A DNA stretch of 59,252 bases from an uncultured Desulfuromonadales bacterium (GTDB lineage Bacteria; Desulfobacterota; Desulfuromonadia; Desulfuromonadales; Geopsychrobacteraceae), in contig CAMYNC010000019.1 in the NCBI GenBank assembly GCA_947259685.1, positions 1 through 59,252 of the forward strand, in the 5' to 3' direction. The first letter of the stretch is position 1. Every line of letters starts with the position of its first letter. Of this stretch, positions 1 through 7,840 are shown in pieces. The notes under the pieces were generated by a model that was not told the origin of the DNA, did no database searches, and saw only the letters and a program-made list of their open reading frames with translations. A program made the translations under genes and the position numbers.

Positions 1-2
1 CT

Positions 3-377
3 GGCAAGGTGCGGTTGATCGCTGTGGTGCCGTCCATCGATACCCCGGTGTGCGATACCATGACCCGTCAGTTTAATCAGGATGCTGCAAACCTGCCAGA
101 TTCGGTTGTGGTTTATACCATCAGTGTCGATTTGCCATTTGCACAGAAACGCTGGTGCGGTAACGCCGGGATCGATAAGGTAAAAACCCTGTCCGATTAT
201 CAGGACCGTTCTTTCGGCCTGAATTTTGGTCTACTGCTGAAAGATTTGAAGCTGCTGGCGCGGGCGGTCTATGTGATCGATCAGAACGATAAGGTCGCTT
301 ATGTCGAGCTGGTCCCTGAAGTGACGGCGGAGCCCGATTATAATGCCGCCCTCGAAGTGGTCAGTCAGCTGGTCTGA
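3..377 (+). CDS. tpx: Thiol peroxidase Tpx (5' end missing)
   Basis: Atypical 2-Cys peroxiredoxin that reduces hydroperoxides with electrons from thioredoxin. The reading frame is open from the first complete codon, so the gene begins outside the window; about 124 residues remain of a family that is usually 165-170 long. The peroxidatic Cys lies in the motif PSIDTPVCD. The resolving Cys lies in RWCGNAG, about 35 residues later, the Tpx spacing. The C-terminal stretch (YVELVPEVTAEPDYNAAL) is also Tpx-like. A hairpin terminator follows the stop, so the gene seems to end its transcription unit. The apparent GTG start at 9 is an artefact of the window edge. Confidence 0.93.
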   Translation, partial: GKVRLIAVVPSIDTPVCDTMTRQFNQDAANLPDSVVVYTISVDLPFAQKRWCGNAGIDKVKTLSDYQDRSFGLNFGLLLKDLKLLARAVYVIDQNDKVAYVELVPEVTAEPDYNAALEVVSQLV

Positions 378-390
378 AACCTGATGACAA

Positions 391-440
391 GCAAACAGCA
401 GCAGCCCCTGGACAAAGGTTCGGGGGCTGTTGCTGTTTGC
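391..440 (+). terminator. Hairpin terminator after tpx
   Basis: An 18-bp stem (391-408 with 423-440) with one G-T pair encloses a 14-nt loop, 13 nt after the tpx stop. The downstream T content is modest (gctttgtt), so termination may be partly factor-assisted. Confidence 0.75.
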
Positions 441-496
441 GGCTTTGTTAAACTGTAAATGGAGACAGGCTTTAAACCCTTTTGGGAGGTGCCGAG

Positions 497-1111
497 ATGG
501 GAGATGCAAGGGCGCAGGGTTGGTCGGCCAAGGGACTGTTATTTGAGAATTGTAACTGCACGCTGGTTTGCCCGGGACATGTCCATTTTTCCCAGGCCTG
601 TACCTACGATCGATGTCTCGGCTATTGGGCGATCCGCTTTGCTGAGGGCGGGCAGGCGGATGTCGATCTGGCCGGCACCAAAGCAGTCATCACCTACGAT
701 AGCCCCCAGCATATGATCGAAGGAAACTGGACGCAACGCCTGATTATCGATGAAGCCGCTACCAAAGAGCAGCGCGAACTGATCGAAGCGATCCTCTCCG
801 GTAAGCTCGGCGGTCCCTGGAAGGTCCTGGCGCAGTTTGTTGATTCCCGGTTGCCAACGGAGTATCGCAGTATTCAGATCACCGAGCAGGGGCGTGAAAA
901 ACGGGTCCGCGTTGCCGGGCTGATCGAATCGACCATCGAGGCGCTAAAAGGGAAGAATCGTGCCGAACCGGTGCGATTAAGTAATATGTTCAATCAGATC
1001 CATGCCCCTGAGCAGGAATTGGCGCTTGGAACCAGCAGCTGTGCGGCGATCGGTCTGCAGACCGAGGGCACCCATGCTCTGGCATCACATTTCTCCTGGC
1101 GGGTGGATTAG
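497..1111 (+). CDS. DUF1326 family protein
   Basis: Soluble protein of 204 residues that matches the DUF1326 family, whose function is unknown. The family's N-terminal signature is visible: an aromatic residue, then ENCNCTLVCPG with Cys 19, 21 and 25, then further Cys at 35 and 40, which suggests metal binding. The ATG at 497 is preferred over an upstream in-frame TTG at 482 because GGAGGT (485-490) sits 6 nt before it. The stop is followed after 2 nt by the DUF2182 gene. DUF1326 and DUF2182 genes are often neighbours in other bacteria, so the two are likely partners. The cysteine-rich motif favours a metal- or thiol-linked role, but that is inference. Confidence 0.85.
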   Translation: MGDARAQGWSAKGLLFENCNCTLVCPGHVHFSQACTYDRCLGYWAIRFAEGGQADVDLAGTKAVITYDSPQHMIEGNWTQRLIIDEAATKEQRELIEAILSGKLGGPWKVLAQFVDSRLPTEYRSIQITEQGREKRVRVAGLIESTIEALKGKNRAEPVRLSNMFNQIHAPEQELALGTSSCAAIGLQTEGTHALASHFSWRVD

Positions 1112-1113
1112 GT

Positions 1114-1872
1114 ATGCCTGCTGGGGGACCTTCCGGGCGGGCACTGGTTGTTCAGGAACGCATCATTCTGTTGTCGACGGTGGCGATTATTTCTCTGCTG
1201 CTGTGGGGATTGCTGCTCAGCGAGCATCAGCTGCTACACGCCATGGGAGAAGGCGCCCTGGGTATGGAGTTGCTGAGCAGTCTCCTGATGTGGTTACTGA
1301 TGATGATCGCCATGATGTTACCACCGGTTTTGCCTTGGATCTGGTTTTTTGCTGCTGCGACCAAAGAGAATCGGGATGCTGATGTTTCCTGGCGCCGAAC
1401 CCTGGTTTTCAGCTCCGGTTATTTCACCCTCTGGGGATTATTCAGCCTGGTTGCCGCCTGTAGTCAGGTCGTTCTGGGTGATTGGGGGAGTTACGGCCAT
1501 GCCGGGCTGGTGTTCGCTCCAGCAATTTCCGGGGCAATCATTCTGCTGGCCGGATTGTATCAGTTTTCGCCACTGAAAAGTGCCTGCCTGAAACATTGTC
1601 GCTCGCCGCTCGGTTATTTTCTTAGCCGTTGGAAAGAGGGACCGATGGGCGCATTCCAACTTGGCTTCGGCCATGGGCTGTTCTGCCTGGGGTGTTGCTG
1701 GGCCCTGATGATTTTGGCTTTTGCTCTGGGAACAATGAATTTCCTCTGGATGGCACTGATTGTTCTGCTGCTCTGTGGGGAGAAGATTTCCCCGCATGGG
1801 GAACTGATCAGCAGGTTTGCCGGCGCTGGTTTCCTGGTTTGGGGGAGTTGTCAATTATGGGCGGCGCTTTAA
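1114..1872 (+). CDS. DUF2182 predicted metal-binding membrane protein
   Basis: Integral membrane protein of 252 residues with about six hydrophobic segments (roughly 15-35, 55-82, 95-120, 132-152, 183-210, 210-230). It fits DUF2182, annotated in databases as a predicted metal-binding integral membrane protein. Candidate ligands are CLKHC (Cys158, His161, Cys162) and CLGCCW (Cys191, Cys194, Cys195), both next to membrane segments. It starts 2 nt after the DUF1326 stop and is probably translated by coupling, because no good ribosome binding site precedes the ATG. The substrate is unknown; a metal or thiol-redox role with the DUF1326 partner is inference. Confidence 0.82.
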   Translation: MPAGGPSGRALVVQERIILLSTVAIISLLLWGLLLSEHQLLHAMGEGALGMELLSSLLMWLLMMIAMMLPPVLPWIWFFAAATKENRDADVSWRRTLVFSSGYFTLWGLFSLVAACSQVVLGDWGSYGHAGLVFAPAISGAIILLAGLYQFSPLKSACLKHCRSPLGYFLSRWKEGPMGAFQLGFGHGLFCLGCCWALMILAFALGTMNFLWMALIVLLLCGEKISPHGELISRFAGAGFLVWGSCQLWAAL

Positions 1873-1909
1873 GCCAGGTTGGCATTAATAAGCTTGCACA
1901 GTTGGTCAC

Positions 1910-3817
1910 TCAACCAACATTGAAGTGCCGTTTGGCGGAATCTTGCAGCTTGCTGGCGGCGCGGAAGGCTTCGCGCAACAGATCCTGCTCATCTTTGGAA
2001 AGCGCATAGGGATCGAGATAATGGGTCGGAGTTTTTCCCTGTTCAGCCAGGTCGATTTCATTGCGCAGCCGTAGAAAGGTGAAGGCTTCAAAGGCGGCCT
2101 TGAGGTGTTCCGCAGTATCTTGATTTAAAATATTTAATTCTATCAGCTTATCCAGTCGTTCGATGGTGGTGACCGCATCGGCCTGTTTTTCCAGCATAAA
2201 CATCCGTACACAGTCGACGATGAAGATGCTGCCGTTCTGTTTGATCGACAGCTGTCCCTTGTGCTTTTCATCTTTATCCAGGGTAAAGCGGCCCAGCAGC
2301 CCGAGCGGCACCTTGTGCTTGAAATCAAGCGCCATGACATGATAGAGAAATAGCGGAAATTTTCGGATCTTTTCATGGACGATATCGCGCAGATCCTGGC
2401 AGAGGGACGGCTCGCCGATGAGCGGCATAAAGTCGAAAAATATTGTTGAGTATCTGACCTTTTGCGGCTCAGGGGTATTGATCCAGTCGGAAATCCGTGC
2501 CTGCCATTCATTCAGACGGCCCCGCCAGAGTGGGTTGTCGGCCATGACTTTACCATTACAGCGGGGGTAGCCGATTCTGGCGTAAGCATCCACCAGTTGT
2601 TCCGCAAATGGAACGAAAAATTCATTAACTTCGGCCAACCTGTCGTCTGGGAAGTCCTCAAATATAAAGCCGTGGTCCTGATCCGGTCCAAGCAGCATCT
2701 CCTTGCGTCCGCCGCTGCCCATGATAATAAAACAGTGGCGGATATCTGGTGGCGTCAGCCCCTGCTCTTTCAGCTTGTCCAGAACCAGCTCATAGCCGCG
2801 GGTAAGAATACAGTGGTGGATGTAAGAGAGAATTTCCACGGTTTCGCAGTGGGAGCGCGTTTCGCTGATCAGCGCTTTGGCGATTTTCGTGATATCCAGT
2901 TTGACCTGGGCCAGCTCTTCGATAGATTCGGCTTTTCTGGCGCGACTGACCAGTAGCATCGATTTCTGACTGCGATATTTCATCAGGTCCTGCAGCGAGA
3001 CAATCCCAACCAGTTTGCCCTGATCGATCACCGGCAGATGTTTGATTTTTTGGCTGACCAGAAAGCTGGTCGCTTCATACATGTAGGTGTTCGGGGTCAT
3101 GGTGACCGGGTCTGGCGTCATGACTTCGCTGGCTTTTATCTGTTGATAATCATGGTTTTCCTGGGTGAGAACCTTGCTGATCAGGTCACGCTCGCTGATA
3201 ACGCCGATGATGCGCTGCTGGTCGTCGCAAACCAGCATGGCGCCGATCCGTTTTTGCATCATGCGGTGGGCAATCTCCTGCACGCAGCTGTCTGCCGAAC
3301 AGGTTTCTACCGGGGAGGTCATGATATCGGCCAGGCGTTTTTTAAAGGGGTAGGCCTCCATCTGCGTCAGCGCCTTCTGGCTGTGTTCGCTGACTATGTC
3401 GGAGTAGAGGCTGCGGACCCGGGAATAGACGGTTTTGCTGAAATACTCGGCCAGCTGGGGATAGCGTTTGGCAGTTTTTAGTAACAGTTCCTGGGGGATC
3501 AGATAGCAGAGGGTTTTTTCCACTGTGCGGGCACCAGCGGTGTAGGGCTCGTTAGTGAAGATTGGAGTGCCGCCGAAATATGAGCCGGCTTTACGGTAAT
3601 CGACCACCATCTCCACCCCGCCCGGGGTCAGTGCGACTATTTCGACCTGTCCTTCCTGGATAACATAGAGATAGCCGCTGGGGGGATCGTGCTGATTGAA
3701 AATATGACGACGGGCTGGATATCTTTCGGTGATGGCCGCCTGGGAGAACTCCTCAAAGACTTCTTCGGGAAGCTGATTGAAAGGCTCGGTTTCTTTGAGT
3801 GTCTTGCTCAGGCCCAT
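1910..3817 (-). CDS. CNB-CBS-DUF294 nucleotidyltransferase-like signalling protein
   Basis: A 635-residue cytoplasmic multidomain protein. In order: a cyclic-nucleotide-binding-like domain (about 10-125), a pair of CBS domains (about 160-290) that normally bind adenine nucleotides, a DUF294 nucleotidyltransferase-like domain, and a C-terminal substrate-binding-type domain (about 480-630). The nucleotidyltransferase signature GSGGRKE is at about 367-373, followed by DQD, as in GlnD-type enzymes. ATG 3817 is chosen over the in-frame TTG at 3832 because GGAG lies about 7 nt upstream. Proteins of this architecture often sit beside VC_2705-type symporters, as here. A role in sensing energy state and adjusting organic-acid uptake is plausible but unproven; the target of any nucleotidyl transfer is unknown. 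Confidence 0.88.
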   Translation of the reverse strand: MGLSKTLKETEPFNQLPEEVFEEFSQAAITERYPARRHIFNQHDPPSGYLYVIQEGQVEIVALTPGGVEMVVDYRKAGSYFGGTPIFTNEPYTAGARTVEKTLCYLIPQELLLKTAKRYPQLAEYFSKTVYSRVRSLYSDIVSEHSQKALTQMEAYPFKKRLADIMTSPVETCSADSCVQEIAHRMMQKRIGAMLVCDDQQRIIGVISERDLISKVLTQENHDYQQIKASEVMTPDPVTMTPNTYMYEATSFLVSQKIKHLPVIDQGKLVGIVSLQDLMKYRSQKSMLLVSRARKAESIEELAQVKLDITKIAKALISETRSHCETVEILSYIHHCILTRGYELVLDKLKEQGLTPPDIRHCFIIMGSGGRKEMLLGPDQDHGFIFEDFPDDRLAEVNEFFVPFAEQLVDAYARIGYPRCNGKVMADNPLWRGRLNEWQARISDWINTPEPQKVRYSTIFFDFMPLIGEPSLCQDLRDIVHEKIRKFPLFLYHVMALDFKHKVPLGLLGRFTLDKDEKHKGQLSIKQNGSIFIVDCVRMFMLEKQADAVTTIERLDKLIELNILNQDTAEHLKAAFEAFTFLRLRNEIDLAEQGKTPTHYLDPYALSKDEQDLLREAFRAASKLQDSAKRHFNVG

Positions 3818-3846
3818 TTTCTGCTCCGCCAAAAGATGCCATACGG

Positions 3847-3869
3847 AAAAGGCCTCCTAGTGGAAGCCT
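3847..3869 (-). terminator. Weak hairpin terminator before the CBS gene
   Basis: On the minus strand an 8-bp stem (3862-3869 with 3850-3857, one G-T pair) with a 4-nt loop is followed by TTTT. It lies between the small membrane protein and the CBS-DUF294 gene and could partly separate their transcription. Confidence 0.45.
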
Positions 3870-3964
3870 CATAAATATAACATGAATGGTATCACAAGAA
3901 TGTGTAGGGCAAAAGAAATAAGCTGTCTTGCCTGACTGCCACCTAGCGGCTGATGGGGAATTAC

Positions 3965-4366
3965 TTAGTTTGCGGGCTTGCTTTTCTTTTTCCCCAACTT
4001 GAGCTGAAATGGGTGGGCCTGCATGCGAATGATAAAGTCGGCAAAGATTTTACCCCAAATTGTGACCCCGGCAACAGCGCTCCAGGAGTCGTAATGTTCA
4101 AAGGGACCGAGCAGAATGCCGGTACCGATCCAGGTTGGTACACCGATGATAATCCAAACGCAGATACCGCCTGCAAGTAGATTGAGCAGTCCGACAATCG
4201 GTGCCCACTTCGCTTGATTGGCCGGTGCCTCTCCGCGCTTAAGGGCGACCTCTGAATACTCCTTGTTATTGAGGATCTGCCAGGCTCGGCGTAACCAGAA
4301 AAAAGCCATGGGGAAAAGGGCTAAGAATAAAACCCAGGTCATTGCGACACTAACATCGAAGATCAT
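3965..4366 (-). CDS. Small conserved-looking membrane protein, function unknown
   Basis: A 133-residue protein with three or four hydrophobic segments (about 5-25, 53-78, 80-95, 95-115) and a strongly basic tail (LGKKKSKPAN). I do not recognise the family. ATG 4366 has GGGAG 7 nt upstream. It is separated from the upstream symporter gene by a strong terminator, so it may have its own promoter in 4367-4496, or depend on readthrough. Its position between the symporter and the CBS-DUF294 protein suggests an accessory role in transport, which is inference only. Confidence 0.72.
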   Translation of the reverse strand: MIFDVSVAMTWVLFLALFPMAFFWLRRAWQILNNKEYSEVALKRGEAPANQAKWAPIVGLLNLLAGGICVWIIIGVPTWIGTGILLGPFEHYDSWSAVAGVTIWGKIFADFIIRMQAHPFQLKLGKKKSKPAN

Positions 4367-4496
4367 GCAAAACTCCCATTAATTCCTGTCACCAGGGTGT
4401 AGCTGTTTAATCCAGTGTTTCATTTTCAATAGAGGATGGTTCAGGTTTTGTGTCCTATCTACCCGATAAGCAGACAGAGAGGCAATAAAAACCTTT

Positions 4497-4526
4497 AAAA
4501 AAACCCCGCCAGCTGAGCTGGCGGGG
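4497..4526 (-). terminator. Strong intrinsic terminator after symporter 1
   Basis: On the minus strand an 11-bp GC-rich palindrome (4504-4526, arms ccccgccagct / agctggcgggg) is followed by seven T residues (complement of 4497-4503). It ends the two-gene symporter transcript. Confidence 0.92.
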
Positions 4527-4571
4527 TCGAAGATCAAGCTGATCGCTCAGATCAATAACAGGTCAGAAATC

Positions 4572-6380
4572 TTAGTGAGTACCGTCAACAGCTTTGGACC
4601 CACGTGGGATACGGACACTTTCAACCATCTGGGCAATATGCTCAGGAACCGGTGCGGTCATGTTCTTGACGGCGAAGGCTACGGCGAAGTTCACCGCGGC
4701 ACCGATACCACCGAAGGCGTTCGGCTCGATACCGAGGAAGAAGTTCGCTTTGCCACCGAACAGGCCGAGGAACTCGGTGCCCTTGATGAACAGGATCCCT
4801 TTGTGAGCGAAAACGTAGAGCATGGTGACGCCGAGACCGGCCAGCATGCCGGCGATGGCGCCTTGTTTGTTCATGGTCTTGCTGAAGATGCCCATCATCA
4901 GGCAGGGGAACAGCGAGCTGCCAGCCAGACCGAAGGCGATTGCCACGGTACCGGCGGCGAAGTCAGGCGGGTTCAGACCCAGGTAGCCGGCAACACAGAT
5001 CGAGCAGGCCATGGCGATCTTACCAGCCATCAGTTCGCCCTTCTCGGAGAGGTCAGGCATCCACATATCTTTCAGCAAATCGTGGGAGATCGCCGACGAG
5101 ATGGCGAGCAACAGACCGGCAGCGGTCGACAGCGCAGCCGCCAGACCACCGGCAGCAACCAGGGCGATAACCCAGTTCGGCAGCATGGCGATTTCCGGGT
5201 TGGCGAGAACCATGATATCCCGGTTAACGTTCAGTTCGCTACCCTTCCATCCGGCAGCTTCAACTTTAGCGAGGAATGCAGGGTCCTTGGACTTGTCATT
5301 GTACATCTGGATACGGCCGTCGCCGTTCTTATCTTCAAACTTCAGCAGACCGGTGACTTCCCAGCGCTGCATCCAGGCAGGACGATCCGCATAGACGATG
5401 TTGGCATCCGGTGCGAACAGGTCACCGCCGGACTTGACAGCAGTGTTAACGGTGGCTTCCAGGTTCAGACGCGCCATGGCGGCGACGCCAGGAGCGGTGG
5501 TGTAGAGGATGGCGATGAAGACCAGCGCCCAACCGGCCGAGGAACGAGCATCCTTAACCTTGGGAACGGTGAAGAAACGGATGATAACGTGTGGCAGACC
5601 AGCGGTACCGATCATCAGCGAGAAGGTGTAGACGAACATGTTCAGAGTGCTGATACGGGTGCTGGTGGTGTACTTGCTGAAACCGAGGTCGGTAACGACC
5701 TGATCGAGCTTGCCGAGCAGGGAGACGCCGGTGTCAGCGAATTCGCTGCCCAGGCCGAGCTGTGGCAGCGGGTTGCCGGTCAGGTTCATCGAAATGAAGA
5801 TGGCCGGAACGGTGTAAGCAAGGATCAGCACGCAGTACTGAGCGACCTGAGTATAGGTGATGCCCTTCATGCCACCGAAAACGGCGTACATGAAAACGAT
5901 ACCCATACCGATGAAGATACCAACCGTGTTGGAAACGCCCAGGAAACGGGAGAAGGCAACACCGACACCGGTCATCTGACCGATGATGTAGGTCGTCGAA
6001 GCAACTAGCAGGCAGACCACTGCCACGGTGCTGGCACCCTTGGAATAAAAGCGGTCACCGACGAACTGAGGCACGGTAAACTTGCCGAACTTCCGCAGGT
6101 ACGGAGCCAGCAGCATCGCCAGCAGAACGTAGCCACCGGTCCAGCCCATCAGGAACACGCCGCCGCCGTAACCCATGTTGGCGATCAGGCCGGCCATGGA
6201 GATAAAGGACGCAGCTGACATCCAGTCAGCGCCGGTTGCCATGCCGTTGAGAACCGGGTGAACGCCGCCGCCGGCAACGTAGAATTCGCTGGTGCTGCCA
6301 GCACGAGCCCAGACGGCGATACCAATGTAGAGGGCGAAAGTGATGCCGACTACAATATAAGTAATAGTTTGAAGATCCAT
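4572..6380 (-). CDS. Sodium:solute symporter large subunit (VC_2705 / ActP-like)
   Basis: A 602-residue inner-membrane transporter of the SSS (LeuT-fold) family. The N-terminus (FYVAGGGVHPVLNGMATGAD) and the following TMs match the ActP/VC_2705 branch, which imports acetate or other short organic acids with Na+. A hydrophilic insert of about 100 residues lies near 310-410; it contains DKNGDGRI at 350-357, which looks like an EF-hand/dockerin calcium loop. The small-subunit gene is 16 nt upstream, the defining partner of this subfamily. The operon has its own promoter (6878-6906) and terminator (4497-4526) and lies next to an IclR regulator. The substrate is not shown by sequence; acetate or a related acid is likely. 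Confidence 0.9.
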   Translation of the reverse strand: MDLQTITYIVVGITFALYIGIAVWARAGSTSEFYVAGGGVHPVLNGMATGADWMSAASFISMAGLIANMGYGGGVFLMGWTGGYVLLAMLLAPYLRKFGKFTVPQFVGDRFYSKGASTVAVVCLLVASTTYIIGQMTGVGVAFSRFLGVSNTVGIFIGMGIVFMYAVFGGMKGITYTQVAQYCVLILAYTVPAIFISMNLTGNPLPQLGLGSEFADTGVSLLGKLDQVVTDLGFSKYTTSTRISTLNMFVYTFSLMIGTAGLPHVIIRFFTVPKVKDARSSAGWALVFIAILYTTAPGVAAMARLNLEATVNTAVKSGGDLFAPDANIVYADRPAWMQRWEVTGLLKFEDKNGDGRIQMYNDKSKDPAFLAKVEAAGWKGSELNVNRDIMVLANPEIAMLPNWVIALVAAGGLAAALSTAAGLLLAISSAISHDLLKDMWMPDLSEKGELMAGKIAMACSICVAGYLGLNPPDFAAGTVAIAFGLAGSSLFPCLMMGIFSKTMNKQGAIAGMLAGLGVTMLYVFAHKGILFIKGTEFLGLFGGKANFFLGIEPNAFGGIGAAVNFAVAFAVKNMTAPVPEHIAQMVESVRIPRGSKAVDGTH

Positions 6381-6396
6381 TTATAATCGTCCTTTC

Positions 6397-6651
6397 TTAG
6401 TCTTCGTGAACGTCAAATTTTTCGTCGAGCTTACCCATCAGATGCGCATAGATGAAGATAAGTGCGACAAAAACATACATTGAACCCTGCTGAGCAAACC
6501 AGAAGCCGAGCGGATAGCCGCCCAGATGGATGCTGTTGAGGGCATCGGCAAACAGGATGCCGCAACCGTACGAGACCACGAACCAGACGATCAGAATGTT
6601 TCTGAGCAACCCTAGCACTGCACTCCAATAAGCTTTACCTTGGTCGTCCAT
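6397..6651 (-). CDS. Symporter small subunit (DUF4212)
   Basis: An 84-residue protein with two hydrophobic helices (about 10-35 and 48-72). It matches the DUF4212 / small-subunit family that always accompanies VC_2705-type symporters. The longer open frame to 6756 is not used: ATG 6651 has AGGAGG about 8 nt upstream, and the residues before it do not resemble the family. It is translated first, followed by the large subunit after 16 nt. It probably stabilises or assembles with the large subunit in the inner membrane. Confidence 0.88.
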   Translation of the reverse strand: MDDQGKAYWSAVLGLLRNILIVWFVVSYGCGILFADALNSIHLGGYPLGFWFAQQGSMYVFVALIFIYAHLMGKLDEKFDVHED

Positions 6652-6816
6652 AAAATGTTCCTCCTCTCTCTTGCTTAAAATAAACTGGTTTTTACTGAGA
6701 AAAAAACCTAGCGGAAATAGTTCGGCCCGATTATGCCTCCGGACCCATGATGTCATTCATTTGCTTAATTTCCTCCTTTCCTGATAAGTGTTGAATTCTT
6801 TTTTTATGTTGTGGCC

Positions 6817-6839
6817 ACATTGTTAGAATAAAACAATGT
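6817..6839. promoter_or_regulatory. Inverted repeat in symporter 1 leader, possible operator
   Basis: Perfect 8-bp arms ACATTGTT (6817-6824) and AACAATGT (6832-6839) separated by 7 nt, flanked by GGCC on both sides. It lies downstream of the predicted symporter promoter, inside the 5' leader. It resembles IclR-family (KdgR-like) boxes in composition, so the neighbouring IclR protein is a candidate binder. It is not a terminator because no T tract follows on the minus strand. Confidence 0.4.
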
Positions 6840-6877
6840 TATTGGCCTTTGCGTCTGTGTATACGGCGATCTAGCAG

Positions 6878-6906
6878 ACAATAAATACTGTGTTGAAAAC
6901 AGTCAA
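6878..6906 (-). promoter_or_regulatory. Predicted sigma-70 promoter of symporter 1 operon
   Basis: On the minus strand, TTGACT (6906-6901), a 17-nt spacer and TATTGT (6883-6878). The start point would be near 6871, giving a leader of about 220 nt before ATG 6651. The octamer CGCCGTAT (6868-6861), shared with the IclR promoter, lies just after the start point. Confidence 0.5.
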
Positions 6907-6916
6907 TAAAAAAAAT

Positions 6917-6932
6917 AAAACATCGTTGTTTT
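6917..6932. promoter_or_regulatory. AAAACA-N4-TGTTTT inverted repeat upstream of symporter 1 promoter
   Basis: Perfect 6-bp arms separated by 4 nt, immediately upstream of the predicted -35 box and just after the IclR stop codon. It could be an activator or repressor site, or part of the IclR 3' end. The sequence alone does not decide. Confidence 0.3.
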
Positions 6933-6941
6933 TTGCTTCGA

Positions 6942-7724
6942 TCAAGCGTTGATGCCGGCGGTATTCGTGCTTTCTTCCAGGCTGTAACCAAGATAGCCAA
7001 GTCTTGCCGAGATCATCTCGCCGGCCGCTTTAACTGCTGGCAGCAGCGGGTCGGTGATGCTCTCGGCAGTCATTCTGAAACTTGGTCCGACCAGGGCCAG
7101 TGAGCCGATCAGTTCATTGCTTGACCCGTAGAGCGGGACGGCGATACAGCAGCTACCTTCGCCGACGCCATTTTGGTCGATGCAGAAGCCGGTTTGTCTG
7201 ATTTGTTCAAGTTCGTCAGCCAGGTGAGGCTGTTTATTGATGAGATTGCGATTGGTCTTTTGTGCGAAGGCCAGGAACAGTTTTCCGGCAGCGCAGCTCT
7301 CCAGGGGGAAGCGGCGACCGACCTGGGAGACGACCTTGACCTTCTGGTCATTGTCGACCATTTCCAGAAACAGAGCGTCGGTTTCTCGCTGGATGACCAA
7401 GTAGGCGGTTTCGTTGCACTGGCGGACCAGCTGACTCATGACTGGACGGGCTTTGTGTAGCAGGGTCATGCGTGAGAGCAGTTTTTGCCCCACTTCGAAG
7501 GCGGCCAGGCCGAGCTTGTATTCGCTCGATCCCTGGTGGCGTTCGACGTAGCCGTGACTCTCAAAGGTAGCCATGAGTCTAAATAGGCTCGCTTTGGTCA
7601 TGCCGAGGCGTTGGCTGAGTTGTGAGAGACTGCATTTGGAATCTTCCTCTGCAAGGGCCTCTAACAGGTACAGGGCGTTTTCGACAGATCTAATACAGTA
7701 AGTGTCTTTGTCCCTGGCTGGCAT
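6942..7724 (-). CDS. IclR-family transcriptional regulator
   Basis: A 260-residue regulator. An N-terminal winged helix-turn-helix (about 10-70, containing LSQLSQRLGMTKASLFRLMATF) is followed by the IclR effector-binding domain (about 85-250) with the typical FPLESCAAGKLFLA and GEGSCCIAVPLYG segments. It sits directly upstream of the symporter operon on the same strand and probably controls it in response to a small organic acid. ATG 7724 is preferred; an in-frame TTG at 7727 directly precedes it. A predicted promoter lies at 7812-7840. The family predicts autoregulation; the shared motif described in the findings would be a candidate site. Confidence 0.9.
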   Translation of the reverse strand: MPARDKDTYCIRSVENALYLLEALAEEDSKCSLSQLSQRLGMTKASLFRLMATFESHGYVERHQGSSEYKLGLAAFEVGQKLLSRMTLLHKARPVMSQLVRQCNETAYLVIQRETDALFLEMVDNDQKVKVVSQVGRRFPLESCAAGKLFLAFAQKTNRNLINKQPHLADELEQIRQTGFCIDQNGVGEGSCCIAVPLYGSSNELIGSLALVGPSFRMTAESITDPLLPAVKAAGEMISARLGYLGYSLEESTNTAGINA

Positions 7725-7811
7725 CAATATCTCTCATGCTTAAGGGTTAATTTTAAACCGGGTGTTCACTTTTAGCAATTTCTCATAAAATTTATTCGCG
7801 ATTGGAAAGGA

Positions 7812-7840
7812 ACGATAATACGGCGTTATGAAATTGTCAA
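7812..7840 (-). promoter_or_regulatory. Predicted promoter of the IclR gene with shared motif
   Basis: On the minus strand, TTGACA (7840-7835), a 17-nt spacer and TATCGT (7817-7812); TATTAT (7820-7815) overlaps at a shorter spacing. The spacer contains ATAACGCCGTATTAT, nearly identical to the motif in the second symporter promoter at 44590-44617. Leader length would be about 80 nt. Confidence 0.5.

Noticed and set aside
4575..6008. Long plus-strand open frame (477 codons) opposite the symporter gene
   Set aside because: Shadow of the minus-strand symporter. The opposite strand codes for an unmistakable SSS transporter; this frame is highly charged with no family features.
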